A DNA stretch of 64,000 bases from NCBI GenBank assembly GCA_022264855.1, contig JABYQU010000006.1, positions 992,001 through 1,056,000 on the forward strand, given 5' to 3'. Position 1 is the stretch's first letter. Each line of letters opens with the position of its first letter. Origin of the DNA: Lenzites betulinus. Lineage: Eukaryota > Basidiomycota > Agaricomycetes > Polyporales > Polyporaceae. The notes beneath the pieces are model-generated. The model was not told where the DNA came from, made no database searches, and saw only the letters and a program-made list of their open reading frames with translations. Shown piece after piece: positions 19,401 to 30,542 of the stretch. The translations under genes and the position numbers were made by a program.

Positions 19401-22400
19401 AGCTTTTCGCCCAACTGCTTCACCTGCAGGATGTGGCTCAAACCACCCGTCTCGTTACCCAACTTCTGAACTCGGTAGGATCCGCCAAACTGGACAAGAA
19501 CACTGGCCGTAAGGCCGCAGCGCTCGTGAACACGACGTTCGCAGTAGTCTTCGCGCTCAGGCAAGGAACCTCTGCTAGCGCGCGACAAGTTCTGGGCAAC
19601 CCACAGGTTGCTACCCCTCTCGCGACCTTTTTGAAGGTACGTAATGATGTAGTCAAAGCAGATTCCGTATTCCTCAGCTAACTGTTCGCAGGACGTCTTG
19701 GTAGACGGCGATGCATCCCTGCGCAAAGCGAGTAGCGAAGCCATTGGTAGGCTGGCGAGCGTCGCTGGAACCAACTTCCTCACTAGCCAGGTGAAGACCC
19801 TCGTCGATCAAGTGGTCAACAATCGTGACCCACACGGACGAGCGGGCTGTGCATTGGCGTTTGGCGCGATTCACGCGCACGTTGGTGGGCTCGCTGCAGG
19901 CCCTCTGTTGAAGACGACCGTTCATGTCCTGATGTCCCTCATCAATGACCCGCATCCTGTCGTCCACTTCTGGGCGCTGAGCGCGTTAGCCCGCGTGGTC
20001 GATGCTGCGAGCCTTGCGTACGCTCCGTTCGTCTCAAGCACCTTGGGCCTGCTCTTCAAGGTGTATATGATGGAATCCCACGAGCCTGACGGTGGCTCGC
20101 TCAACCACGTCAACATCAGCGGGGACCTACCCGCCTACCAGGTGGTCTGCCAGAACATCGACGCCGTGATCACCGTGCTTGGTCCGGACATCCAGGAATC
20201 TACGCGGACGCGGACGCTTGTGGTTGACCTTGTTCACCAGTTCATCGACGAAGAGGATGACGGCATCTGCGTGGAGGCGATCAAGTGTATCCAGCATTTC
20301 CTCATGTTTGCCCCCGATCATGTCGACGTCCCAGAGCTCGTCACCCGCTTCCGTGGGTACCTTGGTTCGCCCCGAAGACCGTTGAAGCTTGCCTCCATCA
20401 ATGCGCTCTACCAGCTTGTCCAGCGGGATGCTCTGAGCATGTCCAAATTGGGTGGAGACCGGCTCGTCGAGGAGCTCTTCGCGATGTTGGATGACGACTC
20501 CTCCGTGGATGGAGTCCGGAACGTCATCGCCAGCTGGCTGCAGCAGACCGTTATCTACAACCCGTCTGCGTGGATCGATCTATGTCAACGAATCATGTCG
20601 CGCACGACTGCTTCCCAGCAAGCCGCCGATGCCGCAGCCAAGCGCGGCGACGTGGACGACGAAGGCCAGTCGCTCAGTGTGGGGACCACCTCAGCTTCCT
20701 CTCGTCAGACGTCCCGCTGGCGAACGCAACTCTTCGCGTTGCAATGCCTTCACAACATCTGTACCGTGGTCGGGCATTCTGGGCGGAGAGAACATCTCGA
20801 TGTGACATTTGCGCGGAGTCAAGGGATCCCCGTCTCTGGCTTGCTCGTATCTCGCGTTCCGGACTTGATCAAGATCGCGTTCACAGCGTCCGCGGCACAC
20901 GTCACCGAAATCCGACTCGAAGGGTTGACTGTCCTGACCGACGTCATCGAGGTCTGTCGTTCGCCCGAACACATACTCATTCATACTGATATACTTGGTA
21001 GATTTTCGCCAAAGTGCCCGATCCGGACTACGAGGAGAACCTCCTCCTGGAGCAGCACCAAGCGCCGATCACTGCAGCCCTTACGCCCGCGTTTTCAGCA
21101 GACTCAACTCCAGAGATCCTGGCGTCTGCCATTGGAACGTGTGCCATCTTCGTCGGATGTGGTGTAGTCAAGGATGTAGGCCGTATGGGCCGTATCTTGA
21201 AGCTACTCACGTCGGCATTGGAACAGTCCAAGGGTGAGCCAGACACAACTGCAATTGTGCAAAAGACGCTCAACGCAATTTGCAGGTTCTGGAATGCTCT
21301 CCCTCGGCGATGCAGCGGAGCTAAGCCCCAATGCCTCTGTGATGTTGCGCATCGCGACACTGTCTGCCTGGGCAGAGCTCGAAGTCGCTAGCATCCAGCA
21401 AACATATCTGGTAGAGGTCGTGAAGCCCTACCGTGCTACCCTGGCCCCTCTATGGGTCTCATCCTTGCGTGACTACTCTAGCATCAGAGTCGACGCCGAG
21501 TCCCTGGACGAAACGGCCGCGGGTGCACTCGACTCGTCATATTCAAGCCTCGGGCGAGAGGTACTTCTCCCGGTAAGTTCAAGATTGAGCACATCCATAT
21601 ATTGATGCTAAAAACATCCCAGTACTACACGAAGGGCTGGCCAATCATCCTGCATGCCATTGCTATCGCGATGCAGAAGGACGACCCGAACGTGCTTGCC
21701 GCCATGGATGGTCAAGAGTCAGCGCCAGCCCAGTCCTCAGCGAAGGATGCAGATAACAAACGGGATGAACCTACCGTGTTCTTCTTCGTCGTCTTCGGCC
21801 TGGTCTACGAGGCATTGGCGAGCTCAGCCCCAGATGCTGACCTCAGCGCACAACGCACCTCTATAGTCTCGCTGCAAGCGCTGAAGTGCCTTGTTCGAAG
21901 GAAGTACTGTGGCAAGGTCTTCACAGACCCCCCGCTCTTCGAGGAGCTCCTGAACCTGTTCTATCGCATGGCTCTGACCGAGCCATCCGGGGTCCAGATC
22001 CACCTGGTCGAAGCCATCGCAAGCCTAGCAGAGAGCATCAAAACCGAAAGTCTAACGTTGTTGAGCTCACCTCTACCGTCTTGACATACACTGACATTTG
22101 ATGATAGTAACGGTCATACGCCAGGCACCGCGGACGTCCTCTCGTCACCATTGGCCCATTGCTTACGGATATGCGCCTACATCCTGCGCAGGGTGATCTT
22201 AGGACCCCAGAACGGAGCCATCCGTGAGTCGCTCCATCGTATTGAAGGTCATCGAGGTCTCACACGAAGACAGATGACGCCTCAACTCCTGCAGAGAAGG
22301 TTAAGCTCATCATTGCGGCCTTCGAATCATTTTCTGCTGTCGCAGCATCGTTTGGCGCTACCGCAAGAGAGGACTTCAGAGCGATCGCCATCACGCTGTA

Positions 22401-23436
22401 CTGCGGTAAGATTGAGGTGCATGATATAGTGGCTCCTTCGCTGATGATCGCCCAGACTTGTTGAAGGATGAGGTGACGGAGCTCGACCTTGTCGGACCTA
22501 CCCTTCAAGCGCTGAAAGGGCTCCTCGACCGACCTGCGAATCTCCCGGATCCGGATAACAAATTCGGACGTATAGTCCACGGGCTGCTCTCCGCATGTCT
22601 ACTCAACGTGGATGCTATGCGGTATGGCCCTCCATTCATGTTACACAAACTCGATACTGAACAGCGCTGAAGCGGCCGAGAGGGGTCGATGTGTAACAAG
22701 AAGATCAAGAACAACCTCCTCGCAGCGGTCCTTATCTTGACCGTCCTCCCCACGACAGTGGCCATCGGAAGGCCCATCATCGAGCACTGCTGTTTTGTCA
22801 TCTCGCAGAAGCTCGTGGAAGGAGGAGAGGTCAGTCCTTTGCTGCTCGCCTTTCCGAGTGCTGAGGCTGATCGCGATCATCAGCTGTCCTTGACCGCGGC
22901 ACATTGCGCGAAGACCCTGATCATGGCTTCTGTCACCGACAACCCCATCCTGAAGCAATGCGCAAGGCTGCTCCTCCCTGGACTTGTTGAGTGCCTCGCA
23001 AAGGCCGCAGCCTCGAGCGACGATGCTGCGCCTTCCGAGAAGGTCCTCGCAACCGTGAGCGAGATCCACAAAGCGATATCTGCTCTCTTCCAATCCGTCC
23101 CGGAGGAACTTCGTGAGTGCTCAAAGCTGGACTCGAAGTAATTTGATCTAAATATCATTCTGGCGTTGTATAGGTCCTCGAGCTCTTGGCGTCATCATGC
23201 CCGTACTCATCCTCTTCCTCAACCCTTCACGCCAGCCATCCACGACGTTGCACACTCAAAGTGTCGCTCAGCTGTTGTCTCTGGCTGCCGCCTCCCCCGC
23301 TGCGTTCAAGGACGCTACCGGTAGGCTAGAACCGCACGTACGGGAAGCGCTGGAAACTTCGGTCAGACAAACTGTGGGCGGCAAGGGGACAGCTGCGGAA
23401 CCGGCGAAGCCTCAGATTTCTCTTCGATCCTTCTGA
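16499..23436 (+). CDS. HEATR5/Laa1 HEAT-repeat AP-1 accessory protein, many exons
   Basis: This is a giant HEAT-repeat protein of roughly 1,900-2,000 residues, the fungal counterpart of HEATR5A/B and yeast Laa1, which binds the AP-1 clathrin adaptor and supports trans-Golgi/endosome sorting. Exon 1 (16499-16537) encodes MAAGDTAIELLDE; exon 2 begins at 16591 with SKLSEENGEIYLFQWLSS, aligning with the animal IFEWL start. Key blocks: HALYLRGETKSLFDTIQAFL, IYCIGELMGTYG, RVGIFDIYAALFWQLG, DPLINLLSHPSHSVRINTAW, NRDPHGRAGCALAFGAIHAH and PHPVVHFWALSALARVVDAA. A charged insert lies near 17625-17690 (KKGKKSQNQDEDED). The end is TAAEPAKPQISLRSF and a stop at 23434-23436. An apparent frame change after exon 1 and an in-frame TAG near 16708 are both explained by 53- and 60-nt introns. 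No defect was seen. Confidence 0.92.
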
Positions 23437-23655
23437 GGGCGACAAGCGGATACACAGGACTCCTTTGACTAGGAAGGTGTAGGACTAATGGTGCGCATGT
23501 AGACTATATACCAAGTAGTGTAGCAATCATCCGGTCTGAGACGGATTCGTGAGGTACTGTTATTACAACGGCGACATATGGATTACGTATCGGCATATAT
23601 ACCTAAGTGTGTCAAGAAAGCAGCAAGACAGGGGAAGCAGCGGCGCGGGTAAGTA

Positions 23656-25845
23656 CTATCGTGCATACGGGTGGAAGCCGTGCTGTCCGCGCGCCATATT
23701 CCTCGCAGGGCCCACCCCCGCGTTCATCATACCTCCCCTGGCCCGCCCCATGGGGTGCATCCCCGCACCACCCATCATGCCCATTCCACGGCCCATCATC
23801 CCTGCCGCGTTGCCCATGAACGGCTGCATGCCCATCGCCATCGGGCCCATGCCCATCCGCATACCGGCACCCATCGCGCCGCCCATGCCCGCGCCCATGT
23901 TGCCCATACCTCCACCCATGCCGCGCGCCATACCGCCTCCCATACCGCCAGCCATGCCGCCCATGCCGCCCATGCCCCCACCCATCCCAGGGCTCATACC
24001 CCCGCCCATCCCAGGGTTCATGCCTACCCCCATGCCCATCCCAGGGTTCATGCCGACGCCCATCCCCGCGCCCATGCCGCCGAAGTCGCCCCCGGCCATG
24101 GGGGTAGCGGCCGAGCCCATGGGCATCATGCCCGGCATGCCGCCCGCCGCGCCCATCCCGCCCATGCCCATGCCCATACCCATGCCCATCATGGGGTTCT
24201 GGCCCATCATGCGCTGGTAGAGCATCGACATCTGCTGGGGGCCGACCGTCTGCTGCGGCGCACCCGCGAACGCCATGGGCTGCGCGGCCGGGACGGGGGT
24301 GCTGTCGCCACCGGAGTAGGCCCCGTCGCGGGTCCCGCGCCCCCCTGTTCGCGCGGCATCGCGCTGGCTGCGGGGCTGGGCGACCTTCACTTCGATCTGC
24401 AAAGCGCGCGGGTGAGCGCCGCGGTCTGCGGGTATGTGTGGGGGTCCCGTACCTGTTTGTCGTCCAAGAATAGGTTGGCTTGGCCAACCAGCTGGTCGGT
24501 ATTGCTTGAGTCCTCGAAGGTGACGAAGCCGAAGCCCTTCGAGCGTCCGGTCTCCCGGTCGACCATGACCGTGCAGTCGACGACCTTGCCGTACTGTGAG
24601 AAGAAGGTGCGCATAGAGTCGGACGTTGTCGAATGTGAGAGCCCTCCCACGAAGTAGCGGGTGTTCCGGAGGTGCTCCTCACGAGGGATCGCCCTCTTCG
24701 GGTCAATCTGGAAGCTCAATGAGTGACCGTACAGACGGGATAGAGACAGTTGTCTTCGTACAGTCTTGCCATCTAGGACATGCTCCCGGCACATCACGGA
24801 GTTCACCGACGCTGGTTCTTTGAACGTGAGGAACGCGAACCCGCGCGAGCGGCCGTCTTGGTCACGCAGGATTGTGCAATCCTCGACCTCTCCAAACTCA
24901 GAAAAGTATTTCCTCAGGCCCTCTGCTCAAACAAACACGTGCGGAGACAATTAGTGCGACACTTTCGATATCTCGCGGCATGTGAACTTGTACCATCTGT
25001 AGTGTCCCAGCTGAGGCCACCGACGAACATCTTGCTGCATGGATTGACGCGTTGTACCGTAGGCGGACAGGGGCGGTGGCGACACGTAGTGCAGAAGAGA
25101 CAAGTAGGTGACAATTTGAGGTGGTACCGAGGAGCGACGTAAAAGAGCAGAACATTAGCTTCCGTAAGGTAAGGACGAGGTGCCAGGGTGTAGCTGATAG
25201 ACAAGACCCAGATAAGGCGCGGACGGTGGCATAAGTGTGCGTGTGCAGGTACGATGTTCTGTCGGTATCCGGTGGCATAACTTCTGTAGCGAAGTATATA
25301 CGGCGACGGCGGGGGAGATAGAACGTAGCCCTGCGGTACTGCAACTGTACCGTAGACCACACGATGCGACGACCAAACGTGCCACACGAGAACGTCAAGA
25401 GAGGAAGCAGTTGTGACTCACCCTTCGTCTTTCATTTCCGACGGTCTCACAGCTCTGCGGCCATCATCATCCGCAGCGCCGTTCGCCTTCGACCCAGACG
25501 CGTTCGAGGCCTGATACTGCTGGCGCTCTTGCGCAGGGGTCTGTTTGTACGCTGAAAATTGCTGGGCGACCTGAGCAGAGTACGAAAGCTCCGCAGACGA
25601 TGGGGGCTTTGGAGGTAGAGAAGCCTCTTTCTTGACCACAACTGTCTTTTCTTCCTGCTTCACTACTTCAGTTATGGTTGGCTTCTGCTCGACAGGGCTC
25701 TGCGCTGCCTGTTGGCTGGACTCTTCACGGCCATCTTCGTTGTCGCCATACAGATCTGTCGAGGGTGGATATCGTCAGATATCTTGCTAGGTAGGAAGCC
25801 AGGCTACTCACCGTCGTAGAGATCGCTATCGAGAGAGCCAGGCAT
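23656..25845 (-). CDS. Two-RRM RNA-binding protein (Hrp1/Nab4-like) with Met/Gly-rich tail
   Basis: This is an hnRNP-type protein of the Hrp1/DAZAP1/Musashi group, in yeast part of the mRNA 3'-end cleavage machinery and a nucleus-cytoplasm shuttling factor. It starts MPGSLDSDLYDDLYGDNEDG, then has a Gln/Lys/Pro-rich segment. RRM1 carries RNP2 (MFVGGL) and RNP1 (RGFAFLTF); RRM2 carries RNP2 (YFVGGL) and RNP1 (KGFGFVTF). The C-terminal half (about 24220-23660) is a Met/Gly-rich repeat (GMG, GMNPGMG units) ending in RGQHGFHPYAR. An unusually long intron of about 360 nt separates the N-terminal segment from RRM1; the junction is phase-consistent (MKDEG|KMFVGG). The Met/Gly tail yields long shadow frames on both strands. 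A truncated LINE sits about 375 bp upstream of the ATG, in the promoter side. Confidence 0.88.
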
Positions 25846-26209
25846 GGTGGGCAATGTCGAACACGACGAAGAGTGTCTCGCCGATGGACTTTACCTCTGC
25901 AACCGCCCTGATTATGTAATAATCCTGTGCCCCGTGCGCGAGCCCCTTTGGGTAAGATCAGAGATTGAGCCTCCTTCCTGCGTCACTACGGCTAGCAAGG
26001 CACAGGCAGATGTATCCCTTGCTCGTCAGAGCTGCTCGTTCTAAGCCTCATATATCATACGTCGGACGCAAAAGTCCCTTGCTCGTCCTCTCTTACCAAA
26101 GTAAGCACCCTACAGTCTCACGCCAGCACTTTAAGGCTTTGAAATCAACCTTGACTGCACGTTTACAGCTCTACCAGTCCGTCCAGAGTGCAGTGGCCTG
26201 GAGACGTAT

Positions 26210-26221
26210 AAGTAGCGGTAG
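26210..26221 (+). repeat. 5' copy of 12-bp target-site duplication
   Basis: AAGTAGCGGTAG here is repeated exactly at 27254-27265, right after the A-rich tail of the LINE fragment. It marks the 5' junction of the insertion. Confidence 0.75.
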
Positions 26222-27253
26222 ACGCGCGCGGCAGAATTTCCAGCTCCAGCTCGACCGGCGAGCAGGCGTCCGTTGGCGAACGTCGCGACGGGGCATCCGG
26301 ATGGCGGAGGTCGATGGCACCATGCCTTCCAAGAACTACGGGGCACTCATCGCCGAGCTCCCTCGACGGCACGCAAACCTCCTCATGCAAGTCCGCACTA
26401 ACCACGTTCCACTGCAGGCATACATGGAGCGCATCGGTAAAGCGCCGAGTGCGACCTGTCCTACGTGCGGAGAAGCCCCAGACACGGTACATCACTTCCT
26501 CCTCACCTGCCCGACATACTCGTTACACCGCGCCGTCCACTTTGCACCCCTCGGCTTCTCCGGCCCCACACTCTCCGACCTCCTCAACGCGAAGACTTCC
26601 CTCCGCATGCTGTTCAGCTACGTTAACGCCACGGGACGGCTGCGTTTGGCGGTCGGTGCCCTCATTGGCCCGCGTTCTGGCTACCCCGACAGCGATGATG
26701 ACGGCGGCGACGCATGACGACCTGGACGCCATCTCCGACCCTCTCGCTCTCCCCCTCTCCGTCTCTTCTCTCTTTGCCTTCGTTTCGTGTCGTCTACCTT
26801 GTACGTATATGGGCATGCTGGAAGCTTAATCTCCGAGCTGGGGCCGGGGGAGTTCTGACGGTGCCGGGTGTCTGCCCGGCTACCGTACCCCTTCCGTGGC
26901 AAGAGGCTTATAGCCCGGCAGCGCAAGCGCTGTTGCAAAGCACGGACAGGTCTAGAACCCGGTGCCCTGCCGTATATTGGCCGGCGCAGTGCCACCAGCA
27001 TGTGGCCCCGAGTCCCCTCCCTGACCGTCAATAACTTTCTCTATTGATCCCGGTCATATAAACTGATGCTACCATACTACTGTGCCCGCGGCGGCCCTGG
27101 CCGTCGCACCCCCTCCACCCCCCTACATATGTCTGTCGACCCCTCGGCGCTCCCCCGTAGACACTTGTGCTGTATTGCCTACCATAGGGCTCGGCCCTCG
27201 AGGGCAATAAACGAGGATTCAAAGAAAGAAAGACAGAAGGAAAGAAAGAAAGA
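26222..27253 (+). mobile_element. 5'-truncated non-LTR retrotransposon (LINE)
   Basis: The element keeps only the last part of its second ORF, open from the 5' junction to a stop at 26717 (about 164 codons). The peptide has the post-RNase-H arrangement of basidiomycete LINEs: MPSKNYGALIAELPRRHANL, LLMQVRTNHVPLQAY, and a zinc-binding CPTCGEAPDTVHHFLLTCPTY (C-x2-C-x8-H-x4-C). A 3' UTR of about 500 nt follows, with AATAAA at 27206-27211 and a simple-sequence tail of AAAG units from 27221. Identical 12-bp flanks (26210-26221 and 27254-27265) are a target-site duplication. Short 5' truncation and an undamaged frame fit a fairly recent insertion that copied only the 3' end. It lies upstream of the RRM gene and downstream of the GH3 gene. 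Confidence 0.85.
27221..27253 (+). repeat. AAAG-type 3' tail of the LINE
   Basis: An imperfect AAAG/GAAG simple repeat forms the 3' terminus of the element, ten bases after its polyadenylation signal, and runs directly into the downstream target-site copy. Confidence 0.75.
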
Positions 27254-27265
27254 AAGTAGCGGTAG
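27254..27265 (+). repeat. 3' copy of 12-bp target-site duplication
   Basis: AAGTAGCGGTAG matches the flank at 26210-26221 exactly. Its first bases (AAG) may belong either to the tail or to the duplication, so the true length is 9-12 bp. Confidence 0.7.
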
Positions 27266-27555
27266 GCCATAAACCTCAGTAACAGTATCCCGGAGCGCTC
27301 TGCCTAGCCAGGCCCGGCCGCCGAGCCCCCTAATACAAATTATGAAGCTCGAATTGCGAAGTTGCAGGTGCGGTTCTCCTGCTATCTTCTCCTTGGACGA
27401 GATACACCTGGAACCATTCGTCCTGATATTCTCACAGTGGTCGTATTCATGACTATAAGTCTCTCTGCGTCACGGTGCTAGTTCTGCAAAGAAAGTTTTG
27501 TGTAAAGTAGCCAGTAGGTCGAAAAACACCGGGTCAAAATTGAAATGCCTCCCGT
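27266..27555. other. Intergenic, 3' flank of the GH3 gene
   Basis: No coding signal. This is the spacer between the LINE insertion and the stop of the minus-strand GH3 gene. Confidence 0.5.
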
Positions 27556-29807
27556 CTACGCAGCCGTCCGAGTCTTCACGGGAATCCTGCCCCCAATGGC
27601 TGCTTCCCCATAGATCGCCGCCGTTGCTGCCTCCAAGGCAGTAATGGTGAACTCGTATGTAGCGATCTCAGACACCCCCAAGTTCCCCGCCGCGAGCAGG
27701 TCGTAGGGTCCGCATGTCGACACTGCCACCATCTTCTCCAAGTCACCCAGTCCACCCGCCCGCACGACCTCGGCGATGATCTGACGCAAGTACTCGACCT
27801 GCCAAGCGCCCCTCTCATATCCGTTCCGAGTCGCGAATACGATGGAGCCTGATGTACGGAGTTTCACCTTCAGGGCGTCCGTTACCTCTTCCTGTGGGGC
27901 ATACACTACGTGTTCGAGGGCAGGCACGCGTTGGGCGACTGCTGCCGCGAACGCGACGTAGGAGGGGCCGGCAGTGTTCCTGAGGCGTCCCGCAGCGTCG
28001 CGGAGCTGTCCTTCCGGATCGTCAACCGCCGGGTTGATATTCTCCATGCGCGGCGTGAAGAGCACCGCGGGCCCGGTTTTGGAGAGACGGGCGAAGGGAC
28101 GGGTATTCGGGATATGCGAGATCGATGCGGCGTACGCGCTGGCACTGAGGACCCGATGCTCCTTCTTCAGCGCTGCCGCGCGGTCGGCGTCGAAGGGTTT
28201 GAGCACGTCCTCCCATGATCCAGCAAACTTGTCTTTCATCGCTGCAATGCGGGAGTCGCTAGCCTGTAGCGCCGCCATGGTGAGGCGTCCATCCTGAACA
28301 GCCGCATACGTTGCTTCGATGGCGCCGACGTGGCGGGTGAAGGTGTGGCAGATCATGGCGACGTCCGCGCCTGCCTGCAAGCTGAGCACCGCACCCCCCT
28401 CAGAACCGTACTTCTCCGCAACAGCTTCCATCTCCAGACAGTCGGTGACGATGACGCCCTCGTAGCCGAGTTCGCCGCGCAGGAGGTCCGTAGTGATGAC
28501 ACGAGACAGCGAGCAGGGTGTGTCGTCCCCCGTCACCAGCGGTAGCGCCATGTGCCCCGTCATGACGCTCGCAACGCCGTGGTTCACGACCCGCGCGAAC
28601 GGCACGAGCTCCGTAGCCTTCAACGCCGCCTTGTCGACGAGGATGCGCGGCAGGCTGAGGTGAGAGTCGATATGCGTGTTTCCGTGTCCCGGAAAATGTT
28701 TCACGGATGGCGCGACCTTCCCCGCGGTGAGAGCAGCGCTCACTGCCTCGACGTACCGGCCCACTTCATCGGCGTCTGTAGCATGGATTCAGTATACGAT
28801 TCAAACACGTCAGGTGCTGGTGTTGACGCACTGTCTCCAAAGGAGCGGACACCTTCAATGCATCAGCACAACTTCGTGCCGCCAGTAGACCATTGAAGCT
28901 CACCGATGACAGGGTTTCGAGGGTCGGAGTTGACATCGCCCACTGGGCTGTACCTATCCAGACCAACCTAGGTAAGGGGTGTTGTAAAAAGGATAGTATA
29001 CGCCACTTACGCCCAGTTAATTCCTGCGGCGCGTAGTTCCTTCGCAGTCGCTGCGGACACCTCTGACGCTAGGTCGACAGAACCCGTCGCTGCTAAGGCC
29101 ATCGCCCCAGGACTGGGGCAAGTCAGCGATGGTGATGCTGCTGCACATGTCGGTCAACCCACAATTGCGTTCCTGCCTCGCCGCTGGGGATCGAGCTAAA
29201 GGCAGATACCAAACCTACGAAGTGCGCATCAGTCAAAATGAGCATACCGCAGACATATTATTATCAAGGCACCGATCGACAGGCTGGCGTGGACAAATGT
29301 GATATGGATGATTCGGGCATCGGGAGTGTGGAGTGTATGCGTACTTCGTGTACGGCTCACCAACACCAGTACAACTTACCATTCTCTTGATCAATGCCGA
29401 TCATGAGTGGCCGAACATGGCCCGCATCCTTGGCCAACGACTGAAGCTCATGAACTAGGCGATGAACTTGGGCGATGCCTGATATGATGGTTGAGCGAGG
29501 GTAAGATAAAGTACCATGAACCCTGTTCGCGACTCACTTTGTACATTCCGTTTCATCAAGATCACATTACTGTAAGGTTGCAGCGCTCCTGCTATGAGAC
29601 CGCGGGCATCCCCCCGGTGAGAGCGGTGCGTACCCAAGGTAATAGTCCGTGATTAGCGTCTTGATATCTTCACTGACTTCAGGACCGTGAAACCCAAAGA
29701 CGAAGTGCTGGGGTGGGTACCGTTCAGTACAGATCGTCACGGGGGACGAACATCACTGTGCCTGTCCAATCTCGCGCTTCTGTTCCTCTGAGAGACTGGG
29801 AGTGGCC
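27556..29807 (-). CDS. Glycoside hydrolase family 3, NagZ-like
   Basis: This is a GH3 enzyme of the beta-N-acetylhexosaminidase (NagZ) branch, expected to remove terminal N-acetylglucosamine. The start MATPSLSEEQKREIGQ is at 29807; further exons give FVFGFHGPEV, NVILMKRNVQ, RPLMIGIDQENG, GLVSAFSSIPSGEAGTQL, ASEVSAATAKELRAAGINWA and the long last exon. That exon contains the diagnostic KHFPGHGNTHIDSH and the nucleophile region EGVIVTDCLEMEAV. The His of the HIDSH loop is the family's unusual acid/base partner. A C-terminal domain follows, ending in GGRIPVKTRTAA. No signal peptide is seen, so the enzyme is probably intracellular. The first intron appears to use a GC donor (CAG|GCACAG), since only that junction joins EIGQ to HFVFGF in frame. 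Confidence 0.9.
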
Positions 29808-30542
29808 ATGATGCCTTCCTGGTGGCACTGCATCCAGAGGTTGTTGTAGTTAGTCGTCGAAAATCACATCCATCGAAGCGTTTGTTCTGCTCACAGCAGA
29901 TCCTTACAAGGGGAGTCCTGGAGTCGGTCAGTACAGGATAGCGTTGTATTAAACCATAGCGGGATCAACAGGGCCTATATATCTACTCGGCATGTGTTCG
30001 GCGCGAGCGCGCGGCAACTCACTTTCAAGGTGCGGTGCGCAGTGTAAATAACCGCAAGGTTTGCCACGTTCGTGTTTATGTACTATGCACAATGTCAACA
30101 ACGTTCTGAGATGTATACCGCCACGATAAGGAGTGGCGAGAGTGCCGTTCGACTGTGCAGAGCTTCGGGATCAAGAGATCAAGTACTTGGGCGGTCGAAG
30201 GGAGCGGCTGCACTAGACGCCCATAATCTGTCATGTTCAGTACTGCGGACCCGTTGGATGGTTCTTGCCCCACCGACGAGACATCGGCGAAGTTCGTTGT
30301 GTGAACAGGTCTGTGGGGTGCTCTGCTTGCACTGGAGGGAGACCGCTGGATCAGATTGAGTGAGTGCGCGCCAAGGAGTGCGGTAAAGCCGACGTTTCAT
30401 AAACGGCGAGCGCTGAGCGCTGCCGACCCAGGCCACGTGGGGGCGCACCAGCTTGGGCACACAGCCTTTCACCCCTTCCTCCCCGACCTGACCACGATTG
30501 CCCGTACTTCCTCATCGCGACCCCCTTACGCCCTTCGACGCG
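29808..30542. other. Divergent intergenic region
   Basis: Shared upstream region of the GH3 gene (minus) and the VHS-GAT gene (plus), 735 bp. The short open frames here show no protein family features. No clear TATA box was identified for either gene. Confidence 0.45.

Noticed and set aside
23612..24706. Long open frames opposite or beside the Met/Gly repeat (364, 328 and 223 codons)
   Set aside because: They are shadows of the repetitive GGCATG codons; composition is Arg/His or Pro/Ile repeats and the RRM frame accounts for the DNA.
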